Source: a virus. Taken from it: a stretch of 42,362 bases of DNA. How positions within the stretch are numbered: position 1 is the stretch's first letter; each line of letters opens with the position of its first letter. Of the stretch, positions 22,447 to 30,111 are shown piece by piece. Below the pieces are notes generated by a model that was not told the origin of the DNA, did not search any database, and worked only from the letters and a program-made list of their open reading frames with translations. A program made the translations under genes and the position numbers. The stretch lies in IMG/VR virus record IMGVR_UViG_3300033149_004949, positions 1-42,362 of that record; one strand, written 5' to 3'.

Positions 22447-24734
22447 CAATCTCTCCTCCGCAGATCAGCCTGCGTGTAGCGCTTCCGAGAGCGGGCGGCG
22501 GTCTCGCCGGGGGCCTTGACGCCGCACATCGAAGCCGCGGCGGCGCAGCCGACCAGGCAGTCGAACCAGTGGTTGTCCGGGCGCGTCGGACGCGGGGACC
22601 ATTCGTGGACGACCCGGCCCAGGGCGGCGGTTTCGACCCAGGTTTCCGAATGGGCAACGTGCTCTGCGAACAGTTCGTGCTCGCGGCCGTCGGTGCCGAA
22701 GATGCTGATGCCGCCCCGGTCCCCGGGGGCGGTGAGCAGGCCCGAATGCACGAACGTTTTCCAGTAGTTCACATCCGTCAGCACGTGGGGGAACTCGCCG
22801 GTCTTGCGGACGTTGGGAATGTACCAGTAGTGGCCGTGCACCTCGCCGGGATGGCGGGTGTAGGTCGCCAGCGGCTTGCGGGACGCCCGGATGCCCATGC
22901 CCTTGGCGAGCATCATGGCGTTGCCGCCGGCCTTTCGTTTCACGTCGGCGACGATGCCCGGCTTATAGCCCATGTCCACCAGCACCCGGTCGATCTTCAT
23001 CAACCCGTCGCCGCGCTTCCATTCGCGCGACAGGTAGGTCGTGACCAGTCTTTCCATCCCGGCGTGGATCGCACCGTCCACGCCCGCGCCGGGGAAAGAC
23101 CGGCCCAGCGTGCCCGTGGCAGTCTTGAGTGTGAAAATGTGCCGCCTCTGCTGCGGGAACGTGCCGTAGTCGATGATGTAGCCGGTGAAGTTCTCCTCCC
23201 AGGCGCAGACGCAATAGAACAGCAAACGGTCATGCACGTCGATGAACATGGTCAGCTTCGTGCAGGACGCGGGCACCTCGCCGCGCTTGCGCCCGTTGAT
23301 CTTTTCACAGACCTGATCAACGGTGAGAACCTGATCGTTGATCTGTTCCAGGACCGGCTCGTTTTGATACTCGCTGGCGAAGGCCTCGGGACCAACCTTG
23401 AGCTTCAGGTTCACCGCGTGTTGGATCGCCGAGGCTTCGGTCCTGCTGTCGTAGCGGGCGGGCCAGGCGACGGCCGCGCCGGCATCCATCGCTTCCCGGT
23501 TGTCGCGGTAGAACTTTGTCGCGGCGGCGTGGCCTTGCGAGCGGCGGATGTTGGCGTACTCGTCCCAGAGCTTTTCGGCGATTTGTCCGACCGGAAAGGC
23601 GTAGACCAACTTGGTGCATTCGCTATCCCATTCGGGGTTCTTCTCGCGGTCGAGCACCTGATCGGCCAGGTCGCCGTCGTAGATTTTCGTGCAGGTCAAC
23701 ACCGCCGAAATGGTCTCGCCCGGACCGGCCATGCCGAGCACATCTCCGTTGAGCAGTTCCGCGCGGCGTTTGGTCTGCGTCGGAGACGCCGCCGACTGGC
23801 GCGTCTGGGGATCGTCCAGGAGAACCAGAGACGGACGGATGACCGAGCCGTCGGCGCGGGTGTGCTGTTGGCCGCGCATGTTCGCGTCGAGACTGGTCGT
23901 CGTGATGATGGACCCGCACGACGGGCTGGTCTGGTAACCATTGTCGCGCAGCGCGCGGGGCAGGTGTCCTTCGGAAAAACCCTCGATGGTCGGGAAGACC
24001 AGCTTTTCCTGGCCCCAATGGACGTGCGTCAAGCGGCCCTGGATGTGCTGTTGAAGCTGTCGCTTCGAGCTGTTCTCCAGGCACCGTAGCGGATGGACCG
24101 CCTCGGGGAAGTCCGCCAGCAGCAGCGGGTTCTCCAGAACGTGTTTCTTGATCGGCAGCAGCAGCTCCTTGGCGCGATCGTCGGCTGCGCCGATCAGGCA
24201 GACGAACGGTCGATAGCCGTAGAGTATCGCCCACAACGCCGAGCAGCGCGCCAGCGTGGTCTTGCCCGAGCCGCGCGGCATGGCGAAGGCGAACAGCCCG
24301 CCGGCGCGCACGGCATTCTCCATCCGGCCGATCACGCGGAGGTGATCGTCCGACCACGCCCGGTAGAAGGCTGAGGGGAAGTAGGTCTCGCAGAACAGAC
24401 GGAACGACTCACCGCACGACCTGCGTCGGTCGTAGTCGTCGATCTCGGGGATGGGATGGACGTCCTGGGACGCCTTGGTAGCCGCGCGGTTGCGTTCGGC
24501 CTGCCTGCGCCGCGCCTCGGCGTAGTCGGCCTTCGGCGGTCGCGGTTTGTCCAGCTCGTCGGCCAGCCAGCGGGCGTAGCGTACCAGGTGGATGCGCGTG
24601 CCGTCTCCGAACTTCAGCGCCCCGGCGTCCATCTGACGGCGCAGGCGCGAGCGGGTCAGCACCACGCCCAGCGACGTGGCGTTGATCACCTGGAGCAGAT
24701 CGCTCCGCGTCAGACTGGTCGGGTCAATCGCCAT
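22446..24734 (-). CDS. Terminase large subunit (GpA-like) with N-terminal DNA-binding domain
   Basis: 762 residues. Walker A is PRGSGKTT (153-160), Walker B LVLLDDPQ near 300, followed by a C-terminal nuclease region (DVHDRLLFY, VLVDMGYKPGI, DNHWFDCLVGC). This is the lambda GpA type, which packages DNA into the prohead. The first ~62 residues (TRSDLLQVINA... RIHLVRYARWLADELD) resemble the whole of the 79-residue protein encoded just before it, so a small-subunit-like DNA-binding domain seems to be built in. The ATG overlaps the upstream stop by 11 bases. Confidence 0.9.
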   Translation of the reverse strand: MAIDPTSLTRSDLLQVINATSLGVVLTRSRLRRQMDAGALKFGDGTRIHLVRYARWLADELDKPRPPKADYAEARRRQAERNRAATKASQDVHPIPEIDDYDRRRSCGESFRLFCETYFPSAFYRAWSDDHLRVIGRMENAVRAGGLFAFAMPRGSGKTTLARCSALWAILYGYRPFVCLIGAADDRAKELLLPIKKHVLENPLLLADFPEAVHPLRCLENSSKRQLQQHIQGRLTHVHWGQEKLVFPTIEGFSEGHLPRALRDNGYQTSPSCGSIITTTSLDANMRGQQHTRADGSVIRPSLVLLDDPQTRQSAASPTQTKRRAELLNGDVLGMAGPGETISAVLTCTKIYDGDLADQVLDREKNPEWDSECTKLVYAFPVGQIAEKLWDEYANIRRSQGHAAATKFYRDNREAMDAGAAVAWPARYDSRTEASAIQHAVNLKLKVGPEAFASEYQNEPVLEQINDQVLTVDQVCEKINGRKRGEVPASCTKLTMFIDVHDRLLFYCVCAWEENFTGYIIDYGTFPQQRRHIFTLKTATGTLGRSFPGAGVDGAIHAGMERLVTTYLSREWKRGDGLMKIDRVLVDMGYKPGIVADVKRKAGGNAMMLAKGMGIRASRKPLATYTRHPGEVHGHYWYIPNVRKTGEFPHVLTDVNYWKTFVHSGLLTAPGDRGGISIFGTDGREHELFAEHVAHSETWVETAALGRVVHEWSPRPTRPDNHWFDCLVGCAAAASMCGVKAPGETAARSRKRYTQADLRRRD

Positions 24735-24963
24735 CGTGCTCCTTCAGCCGCCGATTCAGCCAGGCGGTGTAATGCACCAGGTTGACGCTGCCATCCGCCG
24801 CCGTCGGCGCGCCGGCCGCGATGTGCCGGCGGACCTTCGACTCGGCCAGCCCCAGTAGCCGCGCGAGCTGGACGACGGTCAGCGCCGCCGGGTCGGCCGC
24901 CCCCGCGTCGCCAGTCGGGGCGGGGGACGGAGAATTCCTCGAAGAATCTTTGCGATTAGTCAT
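24724..24963 (-). CDS. Small DNA-binding protein, terminase small-subunit candidate
   Basis: 79 residues. A disordered Ser/Pro start leads to a helix-turn-helix of excisionase/MerR kind: LTVVQLARLLGLAESKVRRHI, then NLVHYTAWLNRRL. It overlaps the large terminase by 11 bases. The order small then large supports a small-subunit role, recognising the packaging site. It starts 121 bases from a divergent plus-strand operon. Confidence 0.65.
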   Translation of the reverse strand: MTNRKDSSRNSPSPAPTGDAGAADPAALTVVQLARLLGLAESKVRRHIAAGAPTAADGSVNLVHYTAWLNRRLKEHDGD

Positions 24964-25084
24964 AACTCTTTAGCCCATAGATATCTGTGGCGCGCACTAG
25001 TCCGCTGTCCTTCCGCGAACTTGCCTTGGCACGGGCGCGAAACCATGGCCTGATGGGGTCATGGAAAACGGAAAGGACAACGCA
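24964..25084. promoter_or_regulatory. Divergent promoter region
   Basis: This 121-bp gap separates the minus-strand packaging genes from the only plus-strand gene group of the prophage core, so both promoters should lie here. AT-rich sequence (ATAACTCTTTAGCCCATAGATATCTG) occurs near the minus start. I see no clear -35/-10 pair for the plus direction. No 21-bp repeat copy is present. Confidence 0.45.
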
Positions 25085-25285
25085 ATGAAGCATGAACGCG
25101 AGAACCACAAGGAAGGCAGCACGATCTACCGGGCGACCGTCACCGACACGATCAACGGTGAACGGGTCGGACGGTTCACCTTCAGCGCTGATCGGCTGGA
25201 AGAAGCGCGGCAGCGCGGCTGGCGGATCGCCGGTAGCCGATTCGGCAACGACATCCACGTCCGCATCGAGCGGATTTCCAAGTAA
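25085..25285 (+). CDS. Small prophage protein, plus-strand operon gene 1
   Basis: 66 residues from the ATG at 25085, chosen over 25061 because AAAGGA lies seven bases before it, the same spacing as gene 4 of this operon. It reads TIYRATVTDTINGERVGRF and RGWRIAGSRFGNDIHVRIE. It is an acidic/basic mixed, mostly beta small protein with no known family. Expressed opposite to all neighbours, it may be an early or lysogenic gene. Confidence 0.65.
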   Translation: MKHERENHKEGSTIYRATVTDTINGERVGRFTFSADRLEEARQRGWRIAGSRFGNDIHVRIERISK

Positions 25286-25306
25286 CCCCCAACCGAAGGC
25301 ATGTCC

Positions 25307-25564
25307 ATGAAAACGACACGAATCGAGTTCACCGACGACGACAACGAACGCTTCGTTACCGTCCAGCGCCAGGGCGCATACCTGCTGGCCACCTTGTTCA
25401 GCCCGGAGACGCCCAACGGCAGGAACCATTGGATCGGGATCGATGACGCCGACGACATCCGTTCCGCCGCCGACCTGCTGTTCTGCTTTCTTGAAGGACA
25501 CGACGGCACGAACTCGGATATCCACGAGATGTACCTGCGGCTGCTGCCGCTTTCTGACATCTGA
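25307..25564 (+). CDS. Small prophage protein, plus-strand operon gene 2
   Basis: 85 residues from 25307 (better distance from GAAGG than the ATG at 25301). The sequence is acidic: MKTTRIEFTDDDNERFVTVQ, then NHWIGIDDADDIRSAADLLF. A 21-base gap follows gene 1. No known domain. Acidic, DNA-mimic-like composition might point to an inhibitor, but this is speculation. Confidence 0.6.
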   Translation: MKTTRIEFTDDDNERFVTVQRQGAYLLATLFSPETPNGRNHWIGIDDADDIRSAADLLFCFLEGHDGTNSDIHEMYLRLLPLSDI

Positions 25565-25582
25565 CCAGAAGGAGAGACGACT

Positions 25583-25810
25583 ATGAGACACAAACAACCG
25601 AAAACCTACGACGCGAGGATTCTCACCGACGCCATCAAGGACAGCCTCAGCCCGAAGGCCGCTGCGGCGATGGGGTGTTTCCTGCTCGACGTGAAACTGC
25701 CCATCGGCGACGACGACGTCTGGCGAGAGCTGAACTGGTTTGCGGAAGAGATCATCGACGTATTGGGCGAAGGCGAATTCACCCGCCTCTGCGACGAGAT
25801 GGGACTGTAG
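25583..25810 (+). CDS. Small prophage protein, plus-strand operon gene 3
   Basis: 75 residues with AAGGAG eight bases before the ATG. It contains LTDAIKDSLSPKAAAAMGC and an acidic, helical C-terminal half (DDVWRELNWFAEEIIDVLGE). No family recognised. Gene spacing of 18 bases from gene 2 shows operon structure. Confidence 0.65.
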   Translation: MRHKQPKTYDARILTDAIKDSLSPKAAAAMGCFLLDVKLPIGDDDVWRELNWFAEEIIDVLGEGEFTRLCDEMGL

Positions 25811-25849
25811 AAAACCGGCCCACCGGGCCCCAACAGAAAGGACAGCACG

Positions 25850-26314
25850 ATGAAGAAGAGCGAAGTCAAGATCGGCGGCACGTATCTGGCGAAGGTCACC
25901 GGAAAGGTGGTCCCCGTCCGCATCGACGCGGCCAACGCCCGCGGCGGGTGGGACGCGACCAACACGGTGACGAAGAAAAAGGTGCGGATCAAGAGCGCCC
26001 AGCGACTTCGAGGCCAGGCGGCCACACCGGATGAACCTGAGCCGAAGGCCAAGACCCCGACCGCCAGCGCCGAGAAGAAACCGAAACGCCTCAGCGGACT
26101 TGACGCCGCCGCGAAGGTCCTCGGCCTGGGCGCTGCGCTGCCGATGCGATGCGGCGACATCGTCAAGATCATGATCGACCGCGGCTACTGGAAGACCAAC
26201 GGCAAGACGCCGGCGGCGACGATTTACGCGGCAATTACGCGCGAGATCGCCGCCAAGGGCGACGCCAGCCGATTCCGCAAGGTCGAACGCGGCAAGTTCA
26301 CATTGGCCAAGTAG
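25850..26314 (+). CDS. HARE-HTH domain protein
   Basis: 154 residues. A short N-terminal beta part ([19 protein letters not shown]) and a Lys/Pro-rich linker lead to a HARE-HTH winged helix: [55 protein letters not shown]. This domain occurs in DNA-modification and chromatin proteins and is thought to sense modified DNA. AAAGGA lies seven bases before the ATG. It ends eight bases from the end of the ParB-methyltransferase on the other strand, so the two converge. A functional link to DNA methylation is plausible. Confidence 0.75.
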   Translation: MKKSEVKIGGTYLAKVTGKVVPVRIDAANARGGWDATNTVTKKKVRIKSAQRLRGQAATPDEPEPKAKTPTASAEKKPKRLSGLDAAAKVLGLGAALPMRCGDIVKIMIDRGYWKTNGKTPAATIYAAITREIAAKGDASRFRKVERGKFTLAK

Positions 26315-26322
26315 CGCCCGCC

Positions 26323-27675
26323 TCACGCCTTCGCCTCCTCCGCCCCGGCTTCCACAGGAGCGGGGGTTCCTTCTTCGGCACTGTCCGCCGCGATCCGCTC
26401 AGCCTTCCTTCCCGTGAACTGTTCCCAGCGCTGCACGATCACGTCGCAGTACAACGGGTCAAGTTCCATCAGGTACGCCTTGCGGCCGGTCTGCTCGGCC
26501 GCGATCAGCGTGCTGCCCGAGCCGCCGAACAGGTCCAGGACGTTCTCGCCGGTCAATGACGAATACTGCATCGCGCGGACGGCCAACTCGACGGGCTTCT
26601 CGGTCAGGTGAATCATCGATTGCGGGTTGATCTTCTTGACGGACCAGACATCGGAGACGTTCGCCGGACCGTGGAAGACGTGAGCCGCTCCCTCCCGCCA
26701 GCCGTAGAAGCACCACTCGTGGTTGCCCATGAAATCCTTGCGCGTCAGGACCGGATGCTCCTTGACCCAGATGATCATCTGGCTGAAGTACAATTCGCAG
26801 TCCTTCAGCGCGTTGGGGTAATTCCAGATATTCGAATAGCCTCCCCAGATGTAATAGGCCCGTCCCGGCAGCAGCGTCCGTTGGATGTTGCCGAACCATG
26901 CGCGAAGCAGACGCGCGAACTGCTCGTCCGAGATGAAGTCGTTGGCCAGCGGCCGATCCTTGGGCCGCATCTTGTCGGTGGTCGCGTGGGCCTCGCCTCG
27001 GAGCTTGGCGTCCATGCCCTGCTGGCCGGTGTATTGTTTCGCGGCCCTGGCAGTAGCCACGGCATTGTTGCTGCGCGGGGCCAGGGAGACATTGTACGGA
27101 GGATCGGTATTGACCAGATGCACCGGCTGCCCGTCGATGAGGCGGTCGACATCTTCGCCTTTACCGCTGTCGCCGCAGAGCAGTCGATGATCGCCGAGGA
27201 TGTACAGGTCGCCCGGGCGCGTGATCGCCTCGTCCGGTGGCGCGGGCACGTCGTCCGGATCGCATTGGCCGTCCTGAACGCCACCGTCGAGCATCTTGGC
27301 CAACGCGTCGGGGTCGAAGCCCAGCAGATCGAGGTTGTAGTCCGCAGCTTGGAGGTCCTTCAACTCGATGGGCAGCAGTTCGTAGTCCCACTCGGCCAGC
27401 GTATTCGTCTGGTTATCGGCGATGCGATACGCCTTGATCTGTTCCGGCGTCAGGTCTCTGGCGACGTGGACCGGCACCTTGGCCAAGGCCAGTTTCTTCG
27501 CCGCCTTCCATCGCGTGTGGCCGACGATGATCACGTTGTGCTCGTCGACCACGATAGGCTGGCGGAATCCGAACTCGCGCAGGGACGCCGCCACGGCGTC
27601 CACGGCCTGGTCGTTGATACGGGGGTTGGCCTCGTAGGGCCGAATGTCGTCGATGTTCATCAGCTTGACATCCAT
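26323..27675 (-). CDS. ParB-N domain fused to beta-class N6/N4 DNA methyltransferase
   Basis: 450 residues from an ATG at 27675 with AGGAG eight bases before it. The N-terminal ~120 residues are ParB/Srx-like: IRPYEANPRINDQ, VVDEHNVIIVGHTRWKAAKKLAL, KAYRIADNQT. The remainder is an amino-DNA methyltransferase: motif IV DPPY near residue 195, then the target-recognition part, then LTEKPVELA and motif I DLFGGSGSTLIAAE near 395. The order IV-TRD-I defines the beta class. It probably methylates phage DNA to block restriction, or marks sites for the neighbouring HARE-HTH protein. The repeat array lies upstream of its start. Confidence 0.88.
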   Translation of the reverse strand: MDVKLMNIDDIRPYEANPRINDQAVDAVAASLREFGFRQPIVVDEHNVIIVGHTRWKAAKKLALAKVPVHVARDLTPEQIKAYRIADNQTNTLAEWDYELLPIELKDLQAADYNLDLLGFDPDALAKMLDGGVQDGQCDPDDVPAPPDEAITRPGDLYILGDHRLLCGDSGKGEDVDRLIDGQPVHLVNTDPPYNVSLAPRSNNAVATARAAKQYTGQQGMDAKLRGEAHATTDKMRPKDRPLANDFISDEQFARLLRAWFGNIQRTLLPGRAYYIWGGYSNIWNYPNALKDCELYFSQMIIWVKEHPVLTRKDFMGNHEWCFYGWREGAAHVFHGPANVSDVWSVKKINPQSMIHLTEKPVELAVRAMQYSSLTGENVLDLFGGSGSTLIAAEQTGRKAYLMELDPLYCDVIVQRWEQFTGRKAERIAADSAEEGTPAPVEAGAEEAKA

Positions 27676-27767
27676 GTCATCATCTCCTGATCTGGGGTGT
27701 TCGCTATCGGCAACAAACAAAAACATGGCGCGCGACTGTTCCCGTCGCAGTCACCCGCCAAAATGGC

Positions 27768-28008
27768 GGTGAAGGAACCGTGCCGCGCGCTTCCTTCACC
27801 TTACTTCCTTCACCCCCCGTCTCACGTACACGCGAGGGGGTAAATACACGTGCGCGAGGGCGTAGGGGTGAAGTAGGGAAGTAAGTACGTAAGTTGTTGT
27901 TCTTACTACACATCTTTCTTCACCCTTCCTTCACCTTCCTTCACCATACTTCACCCCCAAACGTCCGTTTCGAGGGGGCTTCCTTGACTTCCTTCACCTT
28001 TCTTCACC
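27768..28008. repeat. Phased GGTGAA/TTCACC repeat array (putative origin or operator cluster)
   Basis: TTCACC occurs at 27795, 27809, 27919, 27930, 27940, 27950, 27993 and 28003; its complement GGTGAA at 27768 and 27867. Many sit in CTTCCTTCACC, i.e. GGTGAAGGAAG on the minus strand. The run 27919-27950 is spaced 11, 10 and 10 bases, and 27993-28003 by ten, one helical turn. The array fills the gap between prim-pol and the methyltransferase and just enters the prim-pol end. The core GTGAAGGAA matches the 21-bp operon-front repeats. Iterons of an origin or clustered operators fit best. Confidence 0.7.
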
Positions 28009-30111
28009 CCCGGATATCAGGCGGTAGACGATCCCGGTCCGTCCGGTCGTCTGGACCTGGGCGGCCGTCACATCGCCGCGCTGTACCAGGGTTTCGATCA
28101 AGTCCCGAAAGTCCCTGGCCTTGGTCTTCATCCGCTTAAGCAGCACTTGGTGGGACAGCTGCCCGCCCGGCGCGTTTCGCAGTTTCTCCATCACCTTGAG
28201 GCACTCGGCGTGAAAGGGATTGTCCGCCACGTGGGCCTGGGCCATGAACAGCATGCGACGCGTCTGGTGCATGACGAACCGCGACGCCCAGCGGGCGGAG
28301 GCGACCTCGATGCACGGCGAGCGGTGGTTGGCGCTGACGGCGTGCAGCAGCGCCAGCTTGCGGACCTGTTCGCTGACCCGACCCCAGACGGTCGTGCCCA
28401 CCGGATCGCTGCGGGCCTCGGCCCGGGCGTATTCGGTCTCGGCCTCCTCGCGGGTTTCGACCAGAACACCCAGCGCCTCGGCGGTCTGTTCGATCACGGC
28501 CGGGACCGGATGCCAGTCGGTGAGGTTGCCGGTGCCAGGCCGGTAGTCGGCCCACCATTTCGCCGTTGCCAGAACGCGGGGCGGCAGCTCGACGATCCTC
28601 GGCTCCTGGCCCTTGCATCGCCTGCCGGCTTCGAGAATCACCATGCGGGCGAAGAACCCATTGGTCAGCATCCGCTCGGACAGCGCCTGGTAGTAGTGGT
28701 TCGGGATCGCCGTGCCGAAGATGACCAGGTTGGGCTGGTCGATGACGCCCGGGGACTGCTTGCCCGCCTTGCGGCGCATGGGAAAGACGCTGTTGGCCGA
28801 CGAGTACATCGTCAGCAACGTGCTCATTGCGTTCTCGTGACGGGCGTCCTTGGCCTTGTTGATCGACTGGAGCATCCCGTCGATCTCATCGGTCTGAAAG
28901 AGCATGCACGGATTGATGAACAGCGCATCCTGCACGCCCTCGCCGGAGGCGAACTTATCACCCAGACAATCCGACAAACCGACCTCGTGGACGATGCGGG
29001 TATTGACCTTGCGGGGCCAGTCCTTGCCAGCCGCCGAGTGCGCCAACCCCAGCAGGTAGATGTTCGTGCGGTTGTCGCCGCCGTCGCGGACCTTGCGCCC
29101 GGCGAGGAAAGCCTGTAACGCCAGCGCGCCGCAGAACGCGATCACCGGGTTGGGATACGGGGCGGTCGCCAGACTGTAATCCATGACCTCCCCGACGAAC
29201 CCGGGCACGCGGAGCAGTTCGTCCGGCATGGGTCCGGGGTCCTCGATCATGGGCGTTTCGGCGTCGCCGGGCGGGCCGAAGATCTGCTCGTAGTGGTTCT
29301 CCACCAGCGCCACCGAGACCGCGTCCGGTTCGTACCGCGCGATGCTGGCGGCGATTCTATCGACCTCGCCTTCGCCCAGCGGCGGGTCGCACCGTCTCCG
29401 GTTCGCCTGCCGGAGGGCCGCGGCGATCTCGCCGGCGGACATGCCCATGCGGCGCATCCCGCCGCCCAGTCGCGCCAAGGTCGCGTTCCGTTGACCGGTC
29501 GGAATCTTGCCCGATCCGTCGCCGGATGTCGCGCCCTGCGCCAACGTGGCGCGACCTGACGCGGATTCGGCGATCCGGTCGAGCCGCTCGACGAGCCAGT
29601 CCGGCGGTTCGGGAAGCTGCTCGGGCGGAACGTCCAGTTCCAGCGTCGGCTGCCACCGGTAGGCCCGCCCGTCTTCGCGGATCGAGGGGGGCACGACGAT
29701 GTAGCCGCCGTCGGTGCGGGTATCGACTTTCGGGGCGAGCTTGCCCTCGGTGCAGCGCCACGCCTTGCCCGGCGGCCGACAGAATAGGTGATGTTGGCCG
29801 CCCCGGGGTGTGATCGACATGGGCGCTACCGCCAGGTCGAGTTGCTTTTCCGGCTCGTCGCTTAGCCACGGGTTTGGCTCGCCGTCCACCACGTCAGCGT
29901 CCACAGCCAGCATGCCCTGTGTGGGCATCCCGATGTTGGCGCGAGGATGCCGTCGCCACCAGGCCTCGATCTTTGTCGGATCGGTCGTGGCGTCCAGGAA
30001 CCCGCGGGTCGTCAGCGGCACCTTGCCGCCCGGCGCGCAGGGAAAGACCGCGTAGCCCAGTTCGGCATACGCCAGCGCCGCATCCAGCAGGATGTTCTGC
30101 TTGTCGCCCAT
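27994..30111 (-). CDS. Bifunctional primase-polymerase / DUF3987 replicase
   Basis: 705 residues. The N-terminal ~190 residues are a prim-pol domain: AALAYAELGYAVFPC, then the acidic motif MLAVDADVVDG, SITPRGGQHHLF and GGYIVVPPS. A linker follows, then a DUF3987-type helicase/primase region: VMDYSLATAPYPNPVIAFCG, GLAHSAAGKDWPRKVN, TDEIDGMLQ, SERMLTNGFFARMVILE. It would prime and help unwind phage DNA. ATG is in TGATG with the helicase stop. The last codons run into the repeat array. Confidence 0.85.
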   Translation of the reverse strand: MGDKQNILLDAALAYAELGYAVFPCAPGGKVPLTTRGFLDATTDPTKIEAWWRRHPRANIGMPTQGMLAVDADVVDGEPNPWLSDEPEKQLDLAVAPMSITPRGGQHHLFCRPPGKAWRCTEGKLAPKVDTRTDGGYIVVPPSIREDGRAYRWQPTLELDVPPEQLPEPPDWLVERLDRIAESASGRATLAQGATSGDGSGKIPTGQRNATLARLGGGMRRMGMSAGEIAAALRQANRRRCDPPLGEGEVDRIAASIARYEPDAVSVALVENHYEQIFGPPGDAETPMIEDPGPMPDELLRVPGFVGEVMDYSLATAPYPNPVIAFCGALALQAFLAGRKVRDGGDNRTNIYLLGLAHSAAGKDWPRKVNTRIVHEVGLSDCLGDKFASGEGVQDALFINPCMLFQTDEIDGMLQSINKAKDARHENAMSTLLTMYSSANSVFPMRRKAGKQSPGVIDQPNLVIFGTAIPNHYYQALSERMLTNGFFARMVILEAGRRCKGQEPRIVELPPRVLATAKWWADYRPGTGNLTDWHPVPAVIEQTAEALGVLVETREEAETEYARAEARSDPVGTTVWGRVSEQVRKLALLHAVSANHRSPCIEVASARWASRFVMHQTRRMLFMAQAHVADNPFHAECLKVMEKLRNAPGGQLSHQVLLKRMKTKARDFRDLIETLVQRGDVTAAQVQTTGRTGIVYRLISGGEER

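Noticed and set aside
25030-25060. Sigma-54 promoter from TTGGCACGGGCGCG
   Set aside because: The -24 half looks right but no GC element lies at the needed spacing.
27768-28008. CRISPR array
   Set aside because: Units are about 10 bases apart in both orientations with no spacers of constant size and no cas genes.
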